A DNA stretch of 64,000 bases from Biscogniauxia marginata (lineage: Eukaryota > Ascomycota > Sordariomycetes > Xylariales > Xylariaceae), in assembly GCA_022695795.1 (NCBI GenBank), contig MU404111.1, positions 62,001 to 126,000 of the forward strand, read 5' to 3'. Under the pieces are notes generated by a model. The model saw only the letters and a list, made by a program, of their open reading frames with translations. It had not been told where the DNA came from and ran no database searches. Below are positions 12,144 through 24,828 of the stretch, piece by piece. The position numbers were made by a program, and so were the translations under genes. Position 1 is the first letter of the stretch, and the number at the start of each line of letters is the position of its first letter.

Positions 12144-13095
12144 CTAGAGCTCAATAAGATCCTCGTCGTCGTCGAACTCAATCAGATCTTCATCCTCCTT
12201 AAGTACTTCAGCCTTCTTGGGCTCTCCAGTCTCCTTCTGCTCTTCTACTTCCTCGACCTGCTTGGGTTGCTCAACATGCTTGAGCTCCTCGGCCTGCTTA
12301 GGCTCCTCAGCCAGCATAAGTTCCTCAGACGGCTTGAGGACCGTCTGCTTCTCGACCTCTTTGGCATGCGCAGCTTGCTTCAGTCTCGCCGCCTCAATCT
12401 CTCGCTTGGCCTCTTCCTGCATCTCCTTGGGGGCCCAGCGCGAGTGCTTTAGCCCGACGGTCAGGCCATACCTCTGAGCGTCACGTTCCATCTCTTCCTT
12501 GTCAACGATAACGTCGAAGGATTTGGGTTTGCTCTCGCCATCGTCCTCATTCAGCCTGGCTGAGGCTATAGCCCCAGCTCCAGCATGTCCTTCTCGTCGA
12601 TGATGCTGCGGCTTGCGGCCCTTGGGATTCTTCTTCCAGTAATCGCGGAAGCCGTGCGTGGTAACAGGGATGGGAGCAGCGGGAGAAAGCCGCTGGACAG
12701 CTGTCTTGAGTCTCATTCCCTTGGGCATCTGAGCGTGTGCCTGGTTTGTGGTAGACGCAGCGGGTGTGGTCTGCGTAAGTTGCTGAGGAGGTTGCTGTAT
12801 AGGATGCGGGATGAGGTATTGGTGAGGCTCTGGAGCAGTGCTGATCCTTTTTGGCGGTTGATAGACAGGCATGGTATAGCGCTGGCTAGGTTTGGGAGCA
12901 GTGCCACACTTCTCGTGCTGGGAGTCACCCTGAAGAGATACGCGGCGAAGATCGTCTGCGAGACGATGCTCGCGAACAGCAGCGGGAACTAACTTGGTTA
13001 GTTGGGGAGGGTCTTCATTGATGCCTAAAAGGAAAGAAAAGGGGAGGGGGAATATATTAGACGAGCATACCTCCTTGAGCTTGGTCGTTAGACAT
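12144..13095 (-). CDS. Hypothetical protein, disordered with acidic repetitive tail
   Basis: I do not recognise this protein. A 25-nt first exon (13095-13071) is joined over a 46 bp intron (13025-13070) to a long exon (13024-12144), giving 301 aa that begin MSNDQAQGGINEDPPQ. The true start is an ATG; the frame read through the intron has none. The middle is Pro/Gln-rich and then basic (GFRDYWKKNPKGRK). A charged region with SRWAPKEMQEEAKREIE follows. From about residue 215 the sequence is Lys/Glu-rich with a loose EEPKQ-AEELK-type repeat, and it ends in a doubled acidic motif (EDLIEFDDDEDLIEL). No signal peptide, membrane segment or catalytic motif is visible. It looks largely disordered and may be a nuclear or scaffold protein, which is only a guess. 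Confidence 0.7.
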
Positions 13096-14123
13096 ATTGT
13101 CAACTTTTTGATGTGGTTATATAATATCTAAAGAGAGTTGTGAAGTTGGAGGACGACTTGGTTTGTCGGCGTGGATTGAAAAGTCGATGTCGAAAGGATG
13201 AAAGCGAAAGGTTGTTGGTAGATCCAGTTGATGCTTAAATGCTCAGTGTGGTGTGCTTTGGAGAGAGGAAAAATCTTTAGATTCCGACGAGAGAAGTGGT
13301 GGGTAGTCTTTTATAATGAATGGTAGGTGTGAATTTTCAAAAAGGGAAATGTGCATAAGGTGAATAGAACAGGCGTGGTATTGTTCGAAGGTGAATGCGT
13401 TTCCATAGCATTCAATAGAAAAGATACTCGAACAATTGGCTGAGATGCTCCTATGACAACGGTAATTCACCCGGGGTTTCTAGCGTGTAGTGAATACAAG
13501 CACACCAATACCGATGACTTTCCTGTTGTTCTGGCAGCTATTGTTCCTGCAGCCATAGGCTAGGAACATTGTATGTATGTCTCGGTCACAGCCATCAACT
13601 TTTCTGTGGACATCGATCAACCCCCTATCTTGATGAATTTCGTATAGGTGAATGAGGTAATAGGATGAATACTTTTGAATGCACGTAGTAAATCATGGAG
13701 GTGCACATCATGTGTACCTACATTACACTCCCATTAATTTTCATTGCTGTGCAAGGGACGTGTATTTCTTCATGCAGTTATTTCCATTATTATATAAGGA
13801 CTATCTGGGTCTTCGTGCCTCGTCTGAAATAGCACTATGATAATATCCTTATATAAACCCATGATTTTAATTTCTTCTGTTCAGTATGCAGCGCTTGCTA
13901 CTGACACTCTATGCTGGCAATAATGTATTTTGTAAAACAGCAAGCATAAATTATTTAACCTCCAGCACTTAAAACCCGAACAATCTTTAACATGCGTATT
14001 GAACCCCTGAAATATCCTCTCTTCCACATCATCTAAAACCTAGAGCTCGTCAAACCGTCAAAACTGTCAAACTCGGGGAGAATATGGTATAACCTGGTAC
14101 ATTACCCTGAGACAAATAGTTTG
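13096..14123. other. Intergenic stretch, no gene seen
   Basis: About 1 kb separating the acidic-tail gene from the 3' end of the Clr5-domain gene. It is AT-leaning, with no ORF of protein-like composition, and should hold the promoter of the minus-strand gene ending at 12,144. Confidence 0.5.
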
Positions 14124-15840
14124 TTATAGAAGTGATAAATTTGACATTCTACATATTTCTGATGCATCGTTCTGTGCCGTCATCAGAGTAAAGGCAGAGG
14201 GACTCCAATCAGCACTATTCGCACCAGAGCCGAAGTGCACTATAGCAACCTGCGGACCAGTCGTCGTATGAGCACAGTCTCCGCTCGGTATGGGGTAGTT
14301 GTAATCAGTCCACATGATACAATCTAAGCGTCGAAGAACCTGGAATCTTTCTGCGCGGATGCGTTCTGCCTCCAGGGGCTCACCGGTCCGTAAGTAGAAT
14401 GTTTCGAGCTGGTATAATGCCTCGCATACGCAGTCCCGCGAGCCAGTCCGTCTTGCCGCTAGCACCGAGTCTACATATGATCTTTCGGCTCTTGGTAGCT
14501 CACCCTTGACCCACTGTACGTATCCAAGCCATAGGCAACGGAAGGATTCATCTTTGGGCGTGAGAGTGGTGGTATCCAAGCGGGAGAGAGCGTCCTCAGC
14601 TATGTCTAGACGCCCTTGTTCCATATTCAATTTGCAGGTCGCCAAAGCATGCTCGAGCTTGAGTAAACCAAGCACAGGCTTATCTGTGGGGTGATCATCA
14701 ACTTTCGATATTTGTCGTTCGAGCCTGAGTATCTGTGCCTTCGGATCTTTACTCCGTCCAATGACATCGAAGTATTGAAGATAGACTTCTGTTGGCAGAG
14801 TATGGGCAGAGCCGAAGTGATCTTCGTATAAAGATAGGCATAATGTCAGAATGCGTCCTATAGCATCCCGCTGTTCAGCGAGCGGGATTTCTATAAAGCC
14901 CTGCCAGAATCTTGCCAGTGGGTGGGCTCGTCCGAACAGTGCAACAGCAAGGTCCCGACAGAACTGTAAAAGAATGCCTTGTATTTCTTCCCGTCCGATG
15001 TGTTCCAAGTGTGCGATAGCAGAGAGTAGCTTAGGGATGAAATTTGGCGGGGGGTTCCTAAATACCCTAACTAGCAGAGTAAAAGGAGCATCAAGAGCCT
15101 TACGTACAGCAACAGGTTCCACGTGCCTATTTACTGACAAAGCAGCAGTCATACATCTGTCGAGTAGTGCGCTCAAGAGTTCTGCTGGCCCACCACGTCC
15201 TCTTGTGTTCCAACAACGGCTCTTAGACCAGGACCATATATGTGTTTCGAAGCATTGGTTTATATAAATCCGGAGAGCTCGAAACATGTCCTCGGAGATG
15301 GGTAGGAGTCTATTGCATTGTGTTGTGGGCTTTGGATGCGGTGATGCTTTCGTAGATATTGGAGAAGGCGAGCGGCAGGTAACGTCCCGGATTGCGTCTG
15401 AGTTGGGTTCTGCTCCAGCTTCAAGCTTTGCATATATGGATGGGTTTCGCGAGAGGTATACTTGAAGGCTATCATGATCAACCTCTCGATTCCGGATGAA
15501 GAATATGGTCTGCTTTTGCGTAGCATCTCGGTCCCTCTTGAGGCGAAGGATTTGGAGGACTTCATCTAATCGTAGGTTTTTGAAGGCGTTCCATGCAGCG
15601 AGCTTTTTCTTATACATGGATATACTCCTCGGTGTCAGTTGCGCCAGCTTAGTATCACGTCTGTTAAACGGGGTCATACGTGGCGATGAAGTCATGATTC
15701 TCTTCCATATACTGCCTGACCTGGTCAAGCGTTTTCTCCTCGTCTAGATATAAACGCATTATTATCGCTTGCAGTCTTGTCCAGTCTTCAGAGGCTGTAG
15801 ATCGCTTAGCTTGCGAGGATTTCGAAGGTTGGTCGTTCAT
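14124..15840 (-). CDS. Clr5-domain protein with helical repeat C-terminus
   Basis: Two exons (15840-15680, 15627-14124) give 554 aa. The 52 bp intron (15628-15679) must be removed: without it the first exon hits a TAA, and with it the Clr5 domain is continuous across the junction. The domain (about residues 17-80) shows the family pattern: EDW, a LYLDE-TLDQV segment, then F-AT, MYKKKLAAWN and FKN. Clr5 is a short N-terminal domain common in ascomycete proteins of mostly unknown role, named after a fission yeast silencing factor. The C-terminal half is alpha-helical and TPR-like (about 370-480, with runs such as LGYVQWVKGELPRAERSY). Nuclear action is inferred from the family. No signal peptide or membrane segment. 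The substrate, if any, is unknown. Confidence 0.85.
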
Positions 15841-16922
15841 ATTGGAGGTTCAGCCAGTACCGGTATCATTCTATCAAAAACACCGCAAGCTTCCATGATA
15901 CCTCAGGCTTCCTTATTATCTATCTACATTGTGCGAATTTATCGAACGGCCTTCATTCCCACGGTCAAAACCACATGAGGTAGTCAAAGAGGCGGAACCC
16001 ATACGTCCAGGATTGTCTCACACAGCCACAATTGGCAGGATGAGCAGGGGGCAGACCCAATAGGGGCAAAGGTTACCTCGCTAGCGTGAACATTCCGGGC
16101 TGAAAACATGCTCTTCAAAACGTCCATATAAGCTGAAAACCCATCTGGGATGCGGGGAACGAATATCTCCATTGGATGTTCGGAAGCAAACGTGGAGGAC
16201 GACTCCATGATGCCCTCATGCCCTCATGCCCTCATCTCGGAAGGATACCAGTGCCGCCCGGTGACGCGTGGTGGCAAACTTGCAAGCCGACTATGAGGCC
16301 CATCGTCAGACCGCTCTCGAACCGAGAGCGAGACCAGTGGCTAGTTTAGGTTTTACCCGAGATGGGCTGTACTTGCGTCGCATAACAACGAGCTGGACAT
16401 CTCGTAATACTTGTTTCGAACTGGTGTGGCGATCATAAAAAGGGTCTCGCCCTTTCAGCTAGTTAAGGGTATAACGCAGTTGGTTTTGGCCACGAACAAT
16501 ACCTACCCCTTCCGAGGGAATCTCATGGATATGTGCTGTCGATCTGGAAACAACGTGGATTGGAACTTCGATCAATCGAGGGATGGATTTGTCTGCGCGG
16601 TTGCGCGGGTCAGAAACGGTTGAATCCAATTCGCAGGGAGTGGAGCATATACATTGGTACTTGCATATCTAATCGATAAGCCTAAAGTGGGATGCATTAC
16701 GTACAGATCCAGAAGCCCCTGATTGGCTCCCGTTAATTGACAGTTGTAATTCAGTAGTCGCGTATCGCATCGAGACGCGCTTTCCTACGCGTTGCCGACA
16801 AAAACCACTAAATGATTCTTCGGCGGCATTCGACTTGTTCGACTGCACGAACCACTTAACAACTACTCGACTTAGAGAGATTCGCCGTATTTCACTACAC
16901 AAAACCAAAACCAAAAATAAAA
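15841..16922. other. Shared upstream region of two divergent genes
   Basis: About 1.1 kb between the divergently transcribed Clr5-domain gene and PRI2, so it should hold both promoters. A 74-codon minus-strand ORF (15,984-16,208) begins with ATG but has no recognisable family. Three copies of ATGCCCTC lie at about 16,209-16,233. The last 60 bp before PRI2 are A-rich, as is common before fungal start codons. Confidence 0.4.
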
Positions 16923-18547
16923 ATGCAGCGACAGGACTTCAGTCGCGGCGATTATAAGAGACGCAATGTCGACCACCGCAAGACGCAATTCTCCGAGCCA
17001 GCATACAAAGAGGTCGAGTATCCGCATCGTCTGAACTTCTACGAGGTCCCGCCGACCGCCGACATCACGCTTGAGCAGTTCGAACAATGGGCCATTGACA
17101 GACTACGAGGTATGCCTCGTCCTGGCCAGGCATAACATACCAAAGCTAATCAACACCTTCCCTAGTCCTTGCCGAGCTAGAAGCATGTTCATTCCGCAAC
17201 AAATCTCCCGCCGAGACGGCGGCACACATGAAGCTCCTTCTCGAGAAATACCTCCCACTAGACTCCAACACGTCGTCCTCCACAAAACTCACGGCCGAGC
17301 GCCAGAAGGACCATTACGGCCATTTCATATTGCGACTAGCCTTCTCTTCGACCGAAGATCTGCGCCGGAGATTCAGTCGCGTTGAAACTACACTTTTCCG
17401 CCTAAGGCTAAACGAAGAAACCATGCGTGAACGAAATGCATTCGTGCAAAGCCTTAATCTTGACTGCGAACTCGTCAGCGAAGAGGAACGGATAAAGTAC
17501 CGAGATGAGCTCACAGCGACGGCGGGTCTAAAAAAAGGCATGGAGGAGGAACTGTGGTACAAGGTCGACTGGGATCGAGTCCCTGAGCTTGTAGAAGGAA
17601 GAAGAGTATTTCTGAAGGCTGGGAAGGCCTATGTTCCTTCGAGAGAGCAGACAAGCATGGTAGTTGCCGAGTTCACGAAGCGGCTTGATCGTTCGTTGGA
17701 GCTTACAGCTCGGGCATTGCCGCGACTCGACGAAGACGACCGATTGTCCCCAATTCTTGACCACTTGTCGAAGAACTTCATCACCCCTGATTCCTCTTAT
17801 GCCGACGGCTCATCCGCCGTCCCCGGTGCTGACATCACGGCTCGTAATATCGACGCGCTGTCCTCACACTTCCCGCTCTGCATGCAGAACCTACACCGGT
17901 CGCTTCGCAGAGACGCGCACTTGAAGCACTACGGCCGTCTACAATATACCCTATTTCTAAAAGGAATAGGTCTGAACTTGGAGGAATGCTTGATTTTCTG
18001 GCGAACCTCTTTCCACAAGTTCACAGACGATACTTTCAACAAGGAGTACCGATATAATATACGACACGCTTATGGCGACGTCGGTGGAGACTCGATTCGC
18101 CGCGGTGGCGGCTACTCGCCGTTCTCATGTCAGAAGATCCTAACGGAACACCCGCCAGGTCCGGGTGACTCTCACGGATGTCCTTATCGGCATTTCAACC
18201 TCGAAAACCTTACTGCCTTGTTGCAAGGGGTAGGGATCACGGACAGATCAGTATTGCAAGGTGTCAAGGAAGACAAGGAGAGCCAGAAATTCCACATGGC
18301 TTGCAATCGGTACGTTTTCTCATCCGATAGAGGACGATTGTGGAGCATCTGCCCTAATACTAACGTCTTGGTGTATAGTGTTTTCGAGTATGTCCACAAG
18401 AATGAAATCAAGAAAGCTAAAGATGAAGGCATCATGACCTCGGCGCAGCTTGAGACCATTGTTCATCCTAACGAATACTTCAAGCGAAGTTATCTATTGA
18501 AGAACCTCGGAAAAGTCAACAGTGAAGATGTCAAGATGGAAGGTTGA
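16923..18547 (+). CDS. PRI2: DNA primase large subunit
   Basis: Regulatory subunit of the heterodimeric primase in the DNA polymerase alpha-primase complex; it acts in the nucleus to help start RNA primers. Three exons (16923-17109, 17166-18309, 18379-18547) give 499 aa, close to the usual family length. The Fe-S domain carries the four expected cysteines: Cys301, Cys384 (in SCQKIL), Cys401 (in HGCPYRHF) and Cys442 (in ACNR). Their spacing (83, 17 and 41) nearly matches that of yeast Pri2. The join over intron 2 gives ACNRVFEYVHKNE, the conserved end of the Fe-S domain. Intron 2 (18310-18378) is 69 nt, a multiple of three, and has no stop, so retention would insert 23 residues just after the fourth cysteine. 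An essential housekeeping gene; assignment is firm. Confidence 0.96.
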
Positions 18548-19956
18548 GGCTAATTGGTAGAATATGTGTCGTTCCTTTGGTATATGTTGGATTAATACGA
18601 CATGGAGGTTTATCGAAAAAACAACATGTATATTGTCTCTCCTAGCGAGACGGGGATTATTTCACGGGACGGAAGGGTGCTGCTTATCGGATGTATCATG
18701 TTCCAGGTGTTGGGGGTGTTCGGGCACAACGTATAAAACGGAATAATGCGCGTCCGTTACTGATACGTTCGTATCAATGCAACGATTTTGTTCAATCGCC
18801 TCGGTGAAGCAATACAGACTCGTGTCGATGTTGCATTGAGACCCCAGAAGGCCCGGTATGTCTATGTGAGGTGATTGATGGCCTAGAACTCCCAAGGGGG
18901 TGCCAGGGATTACCCGTAAGTCAAGGATCCGTGGTCGGCATTGGGTAGTTATTCTTATGTACAATCCCAGTCTCGATCCCCGATCTATCTACTCATATGT
19001 ACCAAGTTCTTCGAAGAGGCTCTTCACGAAAATATCCCCGGTAGCCGCCCAATTACAGAGCCCTAACACGCGAAGCCCGGTATTTTTAGGGAAAAGCAAA
19101 AATTTTTTTCCCCCCCTTACCTTGTCTTTACTCCATAAAATGACGGCATATTGAAAAATTATCGTATTTACCTATTCTACAACGAGCCGAATGTCTTGTC
19201 CAGAACACGAGGCAAGGCATAGTGTTGACAAGGACATCGAGCCGTCCAGAACTTGATTGGTGATTTGTAAATGACGGCGACACTTACCATGCCCGTTCAT
19301 TTACTTGCTAGTCTCGACACATTTGATGTAAGACCGTCCCGATAGCCTAAGCCGACCCCCCTTCCCTCCCATAATGCCAACTCCGCCCTTTTCCGCCTTT
19401 GCTTTCCCCCCAACAGACTAAGATGTGAGTTAAGGTAAAGCTCCTGCTAGCAAGCCATTGGCAATGCTATAAGAGCTACTCGATGAGCAAGACTAGGTAG
19501 TTATAGGTTTAGGTAGGTCAATCGTGTCGTTCGGAAAGGAAACTTCCGTATTATTCTCCTTTCTATTCCCCCCTATGTTCCTATGTAGACCAAGTTTTTC
19601 TCTTTATCTCTATCGCGTTCGAGCATGTGATTTTTCCTTCTGTCGTTTTCGACACTTCCCCCTTTTTTTTGTCAAACCATGTTACATAGATACCTACCTA
19701 GGCCAGCCGGTAGGTAACATGGGGGATTGGCTACGCAGGATAAAGTAAGGGGAAAGATAGAGACAGTGATTTACCTACATACTCTACATATCTCTGAAGA
19801 GATCGGAGAAAAATTATAGGCTGGAAGTTTTGTAGAGATGACCGAGACGAAAAAGGGGGGGAGGGGGGAGGCTCGGCTCTCGCGCTTCTTTGCAGATTGC
19901 AACTCGGAACCCCGATCGCGAGAGCCTCGTCTCTGCAACCTGTAACCTGCAACCTA

Positions 19957-20049
19957 CCTACTACCTACTACCTACTACCTACTACCTACTACCTACTACC
20001 TACTACCTACTACCTACTACCTACTACCTACTACCTACTACCTACTACC
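19957..20049. repeat. Tandem array of a 7-bp unit (TACTACC)n
   Basis: About 13 uninterrupted copies of TACTACC follow a degenerate ACCTACCT lead-in. Because 7 is not a multiple of 3, all three frames read the same 7-residue peptide repeat, which makes the overlapping ORFs here artefacts. Confidence 0.95.
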
Positions 20050-22308
20050 CATCCAACTCGCCCTATATTAGAAACACGGCGCTTATCTGATCCGCCAAGA
20101 CCATTGCTCACTTTGATAGTAGTGTACACCTTACGAATTGTAAACGCACAACAACAGCAATTCTACCAAGCGCGCCCGAGTAGGTAGTCTATCCTTTTTA
20201 TCACCTTCGCCCTCTTAAGAGACGCTGTATACTTTCCGCTTCGGGCATTATTTGCTCAAGTTACTGGCGGAAGGTAGGTATATATCATCTGATAAGACAA
20301 ACTACCGTCCCGTCCTAAGACTTATTGCACCGAGCACACGTCCGTACATCTGTAGTCACCTTGGGTAGTAAGTGCAGATGCGCTCCGTCTGTTAATTTAC
20401 ACGAGCATATCTTTGTATGTATGTCTGTCTATCCCTCGATATGCGTTTTCACCAACTCCTCGACGCATACATAGCATAACAGAGAGTACGCTTTAAGCGG
20501 TATTCAATCTAGTAAGTAGATAGTGTAGTTACTCGTATAAATCAGATGCGCCGAATAGGAGAGAGAAGACTGGTAGGTAGTACGATATATCGTATTACTA
20601 TACGGTGTAGGCAGAGAACAACCTTGTGTGTATATGAGAAGAGCGTTACAATATATGAAACAGTTATACGCGATTGGCCTAGGGCCAGACAACTCTCCTG
20701 CAACTGCCGGGACCTTCCTCATAGGAATAGCCGCGATATAAATATATTTTAATATGGAGCGCGGGATGCGGAGGAGAGGGAGATGGAGGAGGGCACCCGC
20801 ACTGATCGCCGGTGCGCCGTGGCATCGGAACTTTTCTTTTCTTTGGTTCTATTAATCGGGGGTTTTCTTTACTACCTTATTAGGGGTCTTTCATGTTCAT
20901 CCAACCATCTGAATATTCCCGTCGCATCTCATCGCAACATTTAACCCCGCGTCCCCCCGCGAATGATAAGGTTAGGTACCTACATACCCTCCTTGAAATA
21001 CTTACATACGTGGTAGATTCCGGTGATGTCACAAATAGCGAAGTTCCCCCCCCCCCCGGTTTCCCAGCCGGGTTTCTCCCACACACCCGGTTGGGCGGGA
21101 TGGCGTGGGGAGGAGTAAAAGAAAAAGAAAAAAGATAAAGGCACGAATGATCGAGTGTGCGCATTTCGCGGCCTTATTTCGTGCTTGGGATAGGTAGATT
21201 ACGCAGCTGAAGGAGCCGAGGTAGGCATTGTGCCGGGCCGCTGCAGCTAGGGACCTACTATGGAGGTGAAAGGGGGACAGGATAGGACAGGATATGAGAT
21301 CCCGTCCACGTATTCAGATCCCGAAAGTGATGTTCCTCCGCTGATAGGTTAGGTAGAAGGTGGTTAAAACACACACGAAGTGCTTCTGGGTCCTTCCTTT
21401 TCCCGCACGATGGAATCCTACTGGAGCATCTTGGGTCTTTGAATGACGATTGTCCCAGAGTGTGCCGTACCGTGTCGTGATGCTGACAGATGGCGAGGGT
21501 GATGATTTCAGACTTGAGGCATCGCGACGACATACATAAGCATATCGTGAATCATGACGTGTGGAGGTGACGTGCTCGGCGTTGTCGTGATGCCCCTTCT
21601 CCTACCTACCTATCCGCCAGATAGGCCAACTCATACCTTCTTATCGGTTTCCTACTATTACTGGTAACCAAGACTATTGACAGTAACTACCTACCGTACC
21701 TATGTACAGGTTCGCGTATACGTCCGTACACGAAAAGAGCGTTTATTCCCGTACACTAACGCCGGCGCGGGAAACTTGGCATACCTACCTACTTTCGTAT
21801 ATGTATACGATCTTGCGGAACCGCACAAGAACCTTAGGTACCTACCACGCACGCGCGCTTAGCGATTTCAGCAAGCGGCAAGATTTCACTGCAGCCAGGG
21901 CAAGTCACATGAGCAGCACACGCTGGTTGGTCCTTCGTAAAACCACCTAACACTAGAAGAATTACGAATAGCCTACCTACCTACCCTCCAAAGCGGAGCA
22001 CCGAACAACGGGCCAACTGTGCTAACCGTGCTAACCTTCACTTACACGCCGCCCGAGGTTAGTGCCGTTATATCGTCCTTTTCTCCGATATCGTCAGAAA
22101 CTTCTCGGTCGTCTCGGCCGGACTGTTTGCGCGATATAGTACCGGGGGGGGATGGATATTCCACGCCTCTTGCCTACCTACCTACGCACACTACGTTACA
22201 CGACTCTGCTTCCTCCGCTTCCACGCCAAGCCCAGATCAGCCTCAGCCTGTTCTCGAAATGATTTCCCATCCCGTGGGCCGATCTACCGAGGGCTAATTA
22301 GACTGTGG

Positions 22309-22390
22309 ATTTGTTGCTGTTATTGTTGCTGTTATTGTTGCTGTTATTGTTGCTGTTATTGTTGCTGTTATTGTTGCTGTTATTGTTGTT
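22309..22390. repeat. Tandem array of a 12-bp unit (TTGTTGCTGTTA)n
   Basis: Roughly 7 near-perfect copies. Read on minus, it is (TAACAGCAACAA)n and would code Asn-Asn-Asn-Ser repeats, but the frame has no supporting coding context. Treated as a minisatellite. Confidence 0.92.
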
Positions 22391-23021
22391 CTTAGGTAAA
22401 GGGTAGGTAATCGCAATACCGTACGGTGGGTGGTACCTTGCAAGGTGATGATCGTAACTATCGTCACGTTTTACCCTATCACCTACATACATACATGCTG
22501 AGCATCATCTCAAGTCTCAAGAAAAACAAGGGGGGGGAACAAACCCTTTCCGTGTGATTTAAGGTACATACATGTGGTTTTTTCTCTCCCCCCGCCGTGC
22601 CGGAAAGCCGGTTTGTAGGGGACGGGGTTTGTGTGGAAACCGGGCAGGCGAATGGAGGGAGAGAGAGCCTCGATGCCGCCAGGGTCTCTGGTGTTTATCT
22701 TTTTCCCAACCGCAAGGGTGATGTGGCCCGATGATGTCGTCGTGCAGATCGGTCCGGACCCTGATCGACATCAAAGGGTTTTTCTCGCTCTCTGTCTCTC
22801 TCTCTTTCTCGTGCCCTTGTTTCGTTCCCCAGAAAAAAAAAATAAGCCAAATTCATCAAAATGCCAAGAAAGAGTAGTCAAAATAAGTTGTGGGACTGAG
22901 GAACTATGCATGTGGAGTTTTATCACCAACGCCCTCTCACTGCGTTGTCTCTCTTGTGTCTTTCTCCTCTCATGTATGTGATTAACCCACTGACAGTCTA
23001 TCTCCAGCGTAACAGCGTGAT

Positions 23022-23037
23022 GGGGGGGGGGGGGGGG
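23022..23037. repeat. Poly-G run (16 G)
   Basis: An uninterrupted run of 16 G on plus, in the gene-poor island. Long G runs are polymorphic and error-prone in sequencing, so the exact length is uncertain. Confidence 0.9.
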
Positions 23038-23916
23038 AGTTGTTCGAACGTCGGTAATATGATCGTTGATAATCTACAACACTAGGTAACCTACCTATTG
23101 GCTGCGTGCGCTGGGCCTTGGCATCAGCTCAGAGATCGCTCGCCATGTGGGCACGTTTCAAGTAATACGCAGAACGAATAGGTAAAGAGGTCCGGAGCCC
23201 GCTTCGCAGGCCGATCGCTCGAATAGCGAGTCGACAAAAAAGAAGAGCCCAGGCGAAATGAGGAAGAATGATTGATGGGTTCTTTACGTTTTTTTTAATA
23301 GGTCACGCGATGTCCCTTGTTTTTTCCTTCTTCTCCCCCATCTGTTCCTTCGACGGGGCGAAGTAAAGTGCCCTTGATAGGGTTACCAATCTTCTTGTGC
23401 CATATCGTCTTCTCTCGTGGGCGATGACAGGGCGGCATTGGTCCCCACAGTTGCTCCCCCGAGCGAGCTAAGAAGCTGGTAACTTCTGGTGTGATTCGCC
23501 CTATACCATCGTAACCACTCGCGACTGGGGCGACTTGGCGTTCTTGCGAAGCTGGAGATATATGTATGTAGGTTCTAGGTCCCTCCAGGCATACGCCGCT
23601 CTTCCTTATCTGACACGGTGGATCTCTTTTCCTTTTTCCTTTAGGATGCCGTCCTAGACTAGGTAGATGGAGAGTGATGCGCATATCACGATAGACCACT
23701 CACGATGGGTCTCAAGATTTCTTTTTGTGGGATATAGTCTATTAAACAAAACATGACCGCAGTTGACTTTTCGTTACACACAGTATAATACAGTTTACCG
23801 CTGTTGAGGTCGCTGTGTGTTGTACACTACCTAATAAGTCGAGTGGAGAGATCAACGACAGGTTTGATCACCATCCAGGGTCTTCAGCTAACGTGCCGAC
23901 ACACCCTTTCCGCTAT

Positions 23917-23938
23917 CGCTCTCTCTCTCTCTCTCTTT
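23917..23938. repeat. (CT)n microsatellite
   Basis: About ten CT dinucleotides followed by a short T run, within a pyrimidine-rich tract. Confidence 0.85.
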
Positions 23939-24226
23939 TTCCTCAACTCACCTAACCCATCACCATCCAACTGCCACTTTAGGAGGGGGGGCCGGAATCG
24001 TGACCTCACGAGCACCTGCGCCCCCCTGTACGGATGATTGAACCCACGAGAGAGAGGTTTCAGGTCATCACCAAACGGGCCAATGAGCTCACGGGCCAGA
24101 CCGGGCCCTGATTCCCCAGATTCTTCACGATAATCCTCTAGCCGCCCACGCGACGCCTCTGCCCCCTGGAATTTTCCGTTCACATGACCACCTGGTATCA
24201 CCATCAAATCGTCGCTCTCTCTCTCA

Positions 24227-24251
24227 ACGCCAACCAACCAACCAACCAACC
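24227..24251. repeat. (CCAA)n microsatellite
   Basis: Six consecutive CCAA units, one of several tetranucleotide repeats clustered in the island. Confidence 0.9.
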
Positions 24252-24776
24252 AGAAAAAGCCCACACCGGTCAGAAGGGGACAGACAAGGCAGACAGAAAG
24301 AGACAGGGAGTTAGAGAGAGGAAGAGAGAGTCACCGCCAAAAGCAAAGAATCGTTCGCTCGTTGTTCTAGACCCTGTGTGGCTTGGCTACCTTTACTTAC
24401 CTTACCTACAGCATACCTGCCTTACTCATCCACCTAACCTACCTACAGGCAGACCCCTTGCATTTACCAAGCCCAAAGCCCTCCCCCAACCCCCCGTCCC
24501 CCATCCCCGAATCCACCAAGCCACGAGGTTTTCGGTTTCTCTCTCTCTCTTCAGCGCATACCCCGTGCTCTTGTCCGCCAAGCGACAGCAACACATGTTT
24601 CTCGTGGTAATCCCCATCTCCGTCTCCATGGTCCATGGTCCATGTCGACCATCCCATCCATCCATCCCATCCCACCGCCTCGGCGCTTAAAACTTTTCAG
24701 AATCTTTATTTATTTTTTTCGTCTACACTACTAACTAGTGCTACACCCCTCTGTCCCCTGTAGTTGTAATCACCAA

Positions 24777-24828
24777 CCCCCCCCCCCCCCCCCTTTCCCT
24801 TCCCCTCCCCACCTCAAAAAAAAAAAAA
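24777..24828. repeat. Poly-C run followed by poly-A run
   Basis: Seventeen C are followed by a C/T-rich spacer and thirteen A, forming a strongly strand-asymmetric block. Confidence 0.9.

Noticed and set aside
15984..16208. 74-codon minus-strand ORF with ATG between the Clr5 gene and PRI2
   Set aside because: No recognisable family, short, and placed in the shared promoter region. Cannot be told from chance.
19890..20187. Overlapping ORFs coding TYYLLPT repeats
   Set aside because: Produced by the 7-bp tandem array, which is open in all frames.
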